A DNA stretch of 7,152 nucleotides, taken from positions 1 through 7,152 of the forward strand of contig DLVS01000107.1 in assembly GCA_003445095.1 (NCBI GenBank). The letters are read 5' to 3'. Both the position numbers and the translations under genes were made by a program. The notes under the pieces were generated by a model. It worked only from the letters and a program-made list of their open reading frames with translations, searched no databases and was not told the DNA's origin. Positions 7,106 to 7,152 of this stretch are shown here, piece by piece. Source of the DNA: Verrucomicrobiales bacterium (GTDB lineage: Bacteria > Verrucomicrobiota > Verrucomicrobiia > Limisphaerales > UBA9464). Each line of letters begins with the position of its first letter. The stretch's first letter is position 1.

Positions 7106-7152
7106 ACCAAGATCCGCCATTTCGGATTTCAGGTCCTCCTGACTTGACCAGC
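7102..7152 (+). CDS. Start of a fourth co-directional gene (3' partial)
   Basis: An ATG at 7102 overlaps the TGA of the preceding gene as ATGA, the usual sign of translational coupling. The frame is open for 17 codons to the end of the window, starting MNQDPPFRISGPPDLTS. There is no clear Shine-Dalgarno motif, which is common at ATGA overlaps. The visible part is too short to identify a family and shows no membrane helix. It could also be chance open sequence, since 17 codons is weak evidence; the overlap geometry is the main support. Confidence 0.5.
   Translation, partial: MNQDPPFRISGPPDLTS

Overview
The window is almost wholly coding on the + strand. It carries part of one co-directional gene cluster: a 5'-truncated BatA-type von Willebrand factor A (VWA) protein (1-2001), a large membrane-anchored coiled-coil protein resembling the DUF4175 type (2011-4641), a second VWA/glutamine-amidotransferase-like membrane protein (4808-7105), and the first 17 codons of a probable fourth gene that overlaps the third by an ATGA junction (7102-7152). 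The sequence is GC-rich. This gene order, usually found downstream of a MoxR-type AAA+ ATPase and a DUF58 protein, is typical of the Planctomycetes-Verrucomicrobia-Chlamydiae group. I favour Verrucomicrobiota from general resemblance, but no marker gene here proves it. The MoxR and DUF58 genes, if present, lie upstream of the window.

The three large proteins look like parts of one inner-membrane assembly. Each is anchored by transmembrane helices and projects large soluble domains. Both VWA proteins keep the DxSxS metal-binding (MIDAS) motif, and both carry a glutamine-amidotransferase-like domain with no cysteine, so these domains are more likely structural or binding modules than enzymes. 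The central protein has Ig-like/beta-rich extracytoplasmic domains, helical segments and a Lys/Gly/Gln-rich disordered stretch. Its biological role is unknown. MoxR-VWA systems in general are thought to act in chaperone-like maturation or envelope stress functions, so a role in envelope maintenance is inference only.

The most unusual part is the only real intergenic gap, 4642-4807. Genes 1 and 2 are 9 bp apart with a Shine-Dalgarno-like motif, and genes 3 and 4 overlap by 4 nt. The 166-bp gap between genes 2 and 3 is filled by a 138-bp, extremely GC-rich element (4662-4799). It is bounded by 26-nt near-perfect inverted repeats and contains an internal 10-bp perfect hairpin. The element ends 8 nt before the gene 3 start codon and leaves no room for a normal ribosome-binding site. 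It looks like an intergenic palindromic repeat (REP-like or MITE-like) that settled inside the operon. It could fold in the polycistronic mRNA and change expression of the genes downstream.

No RNA genes, CRISPR arrays, tRNAs, convincing promoters or intrinsic terminators were seen.
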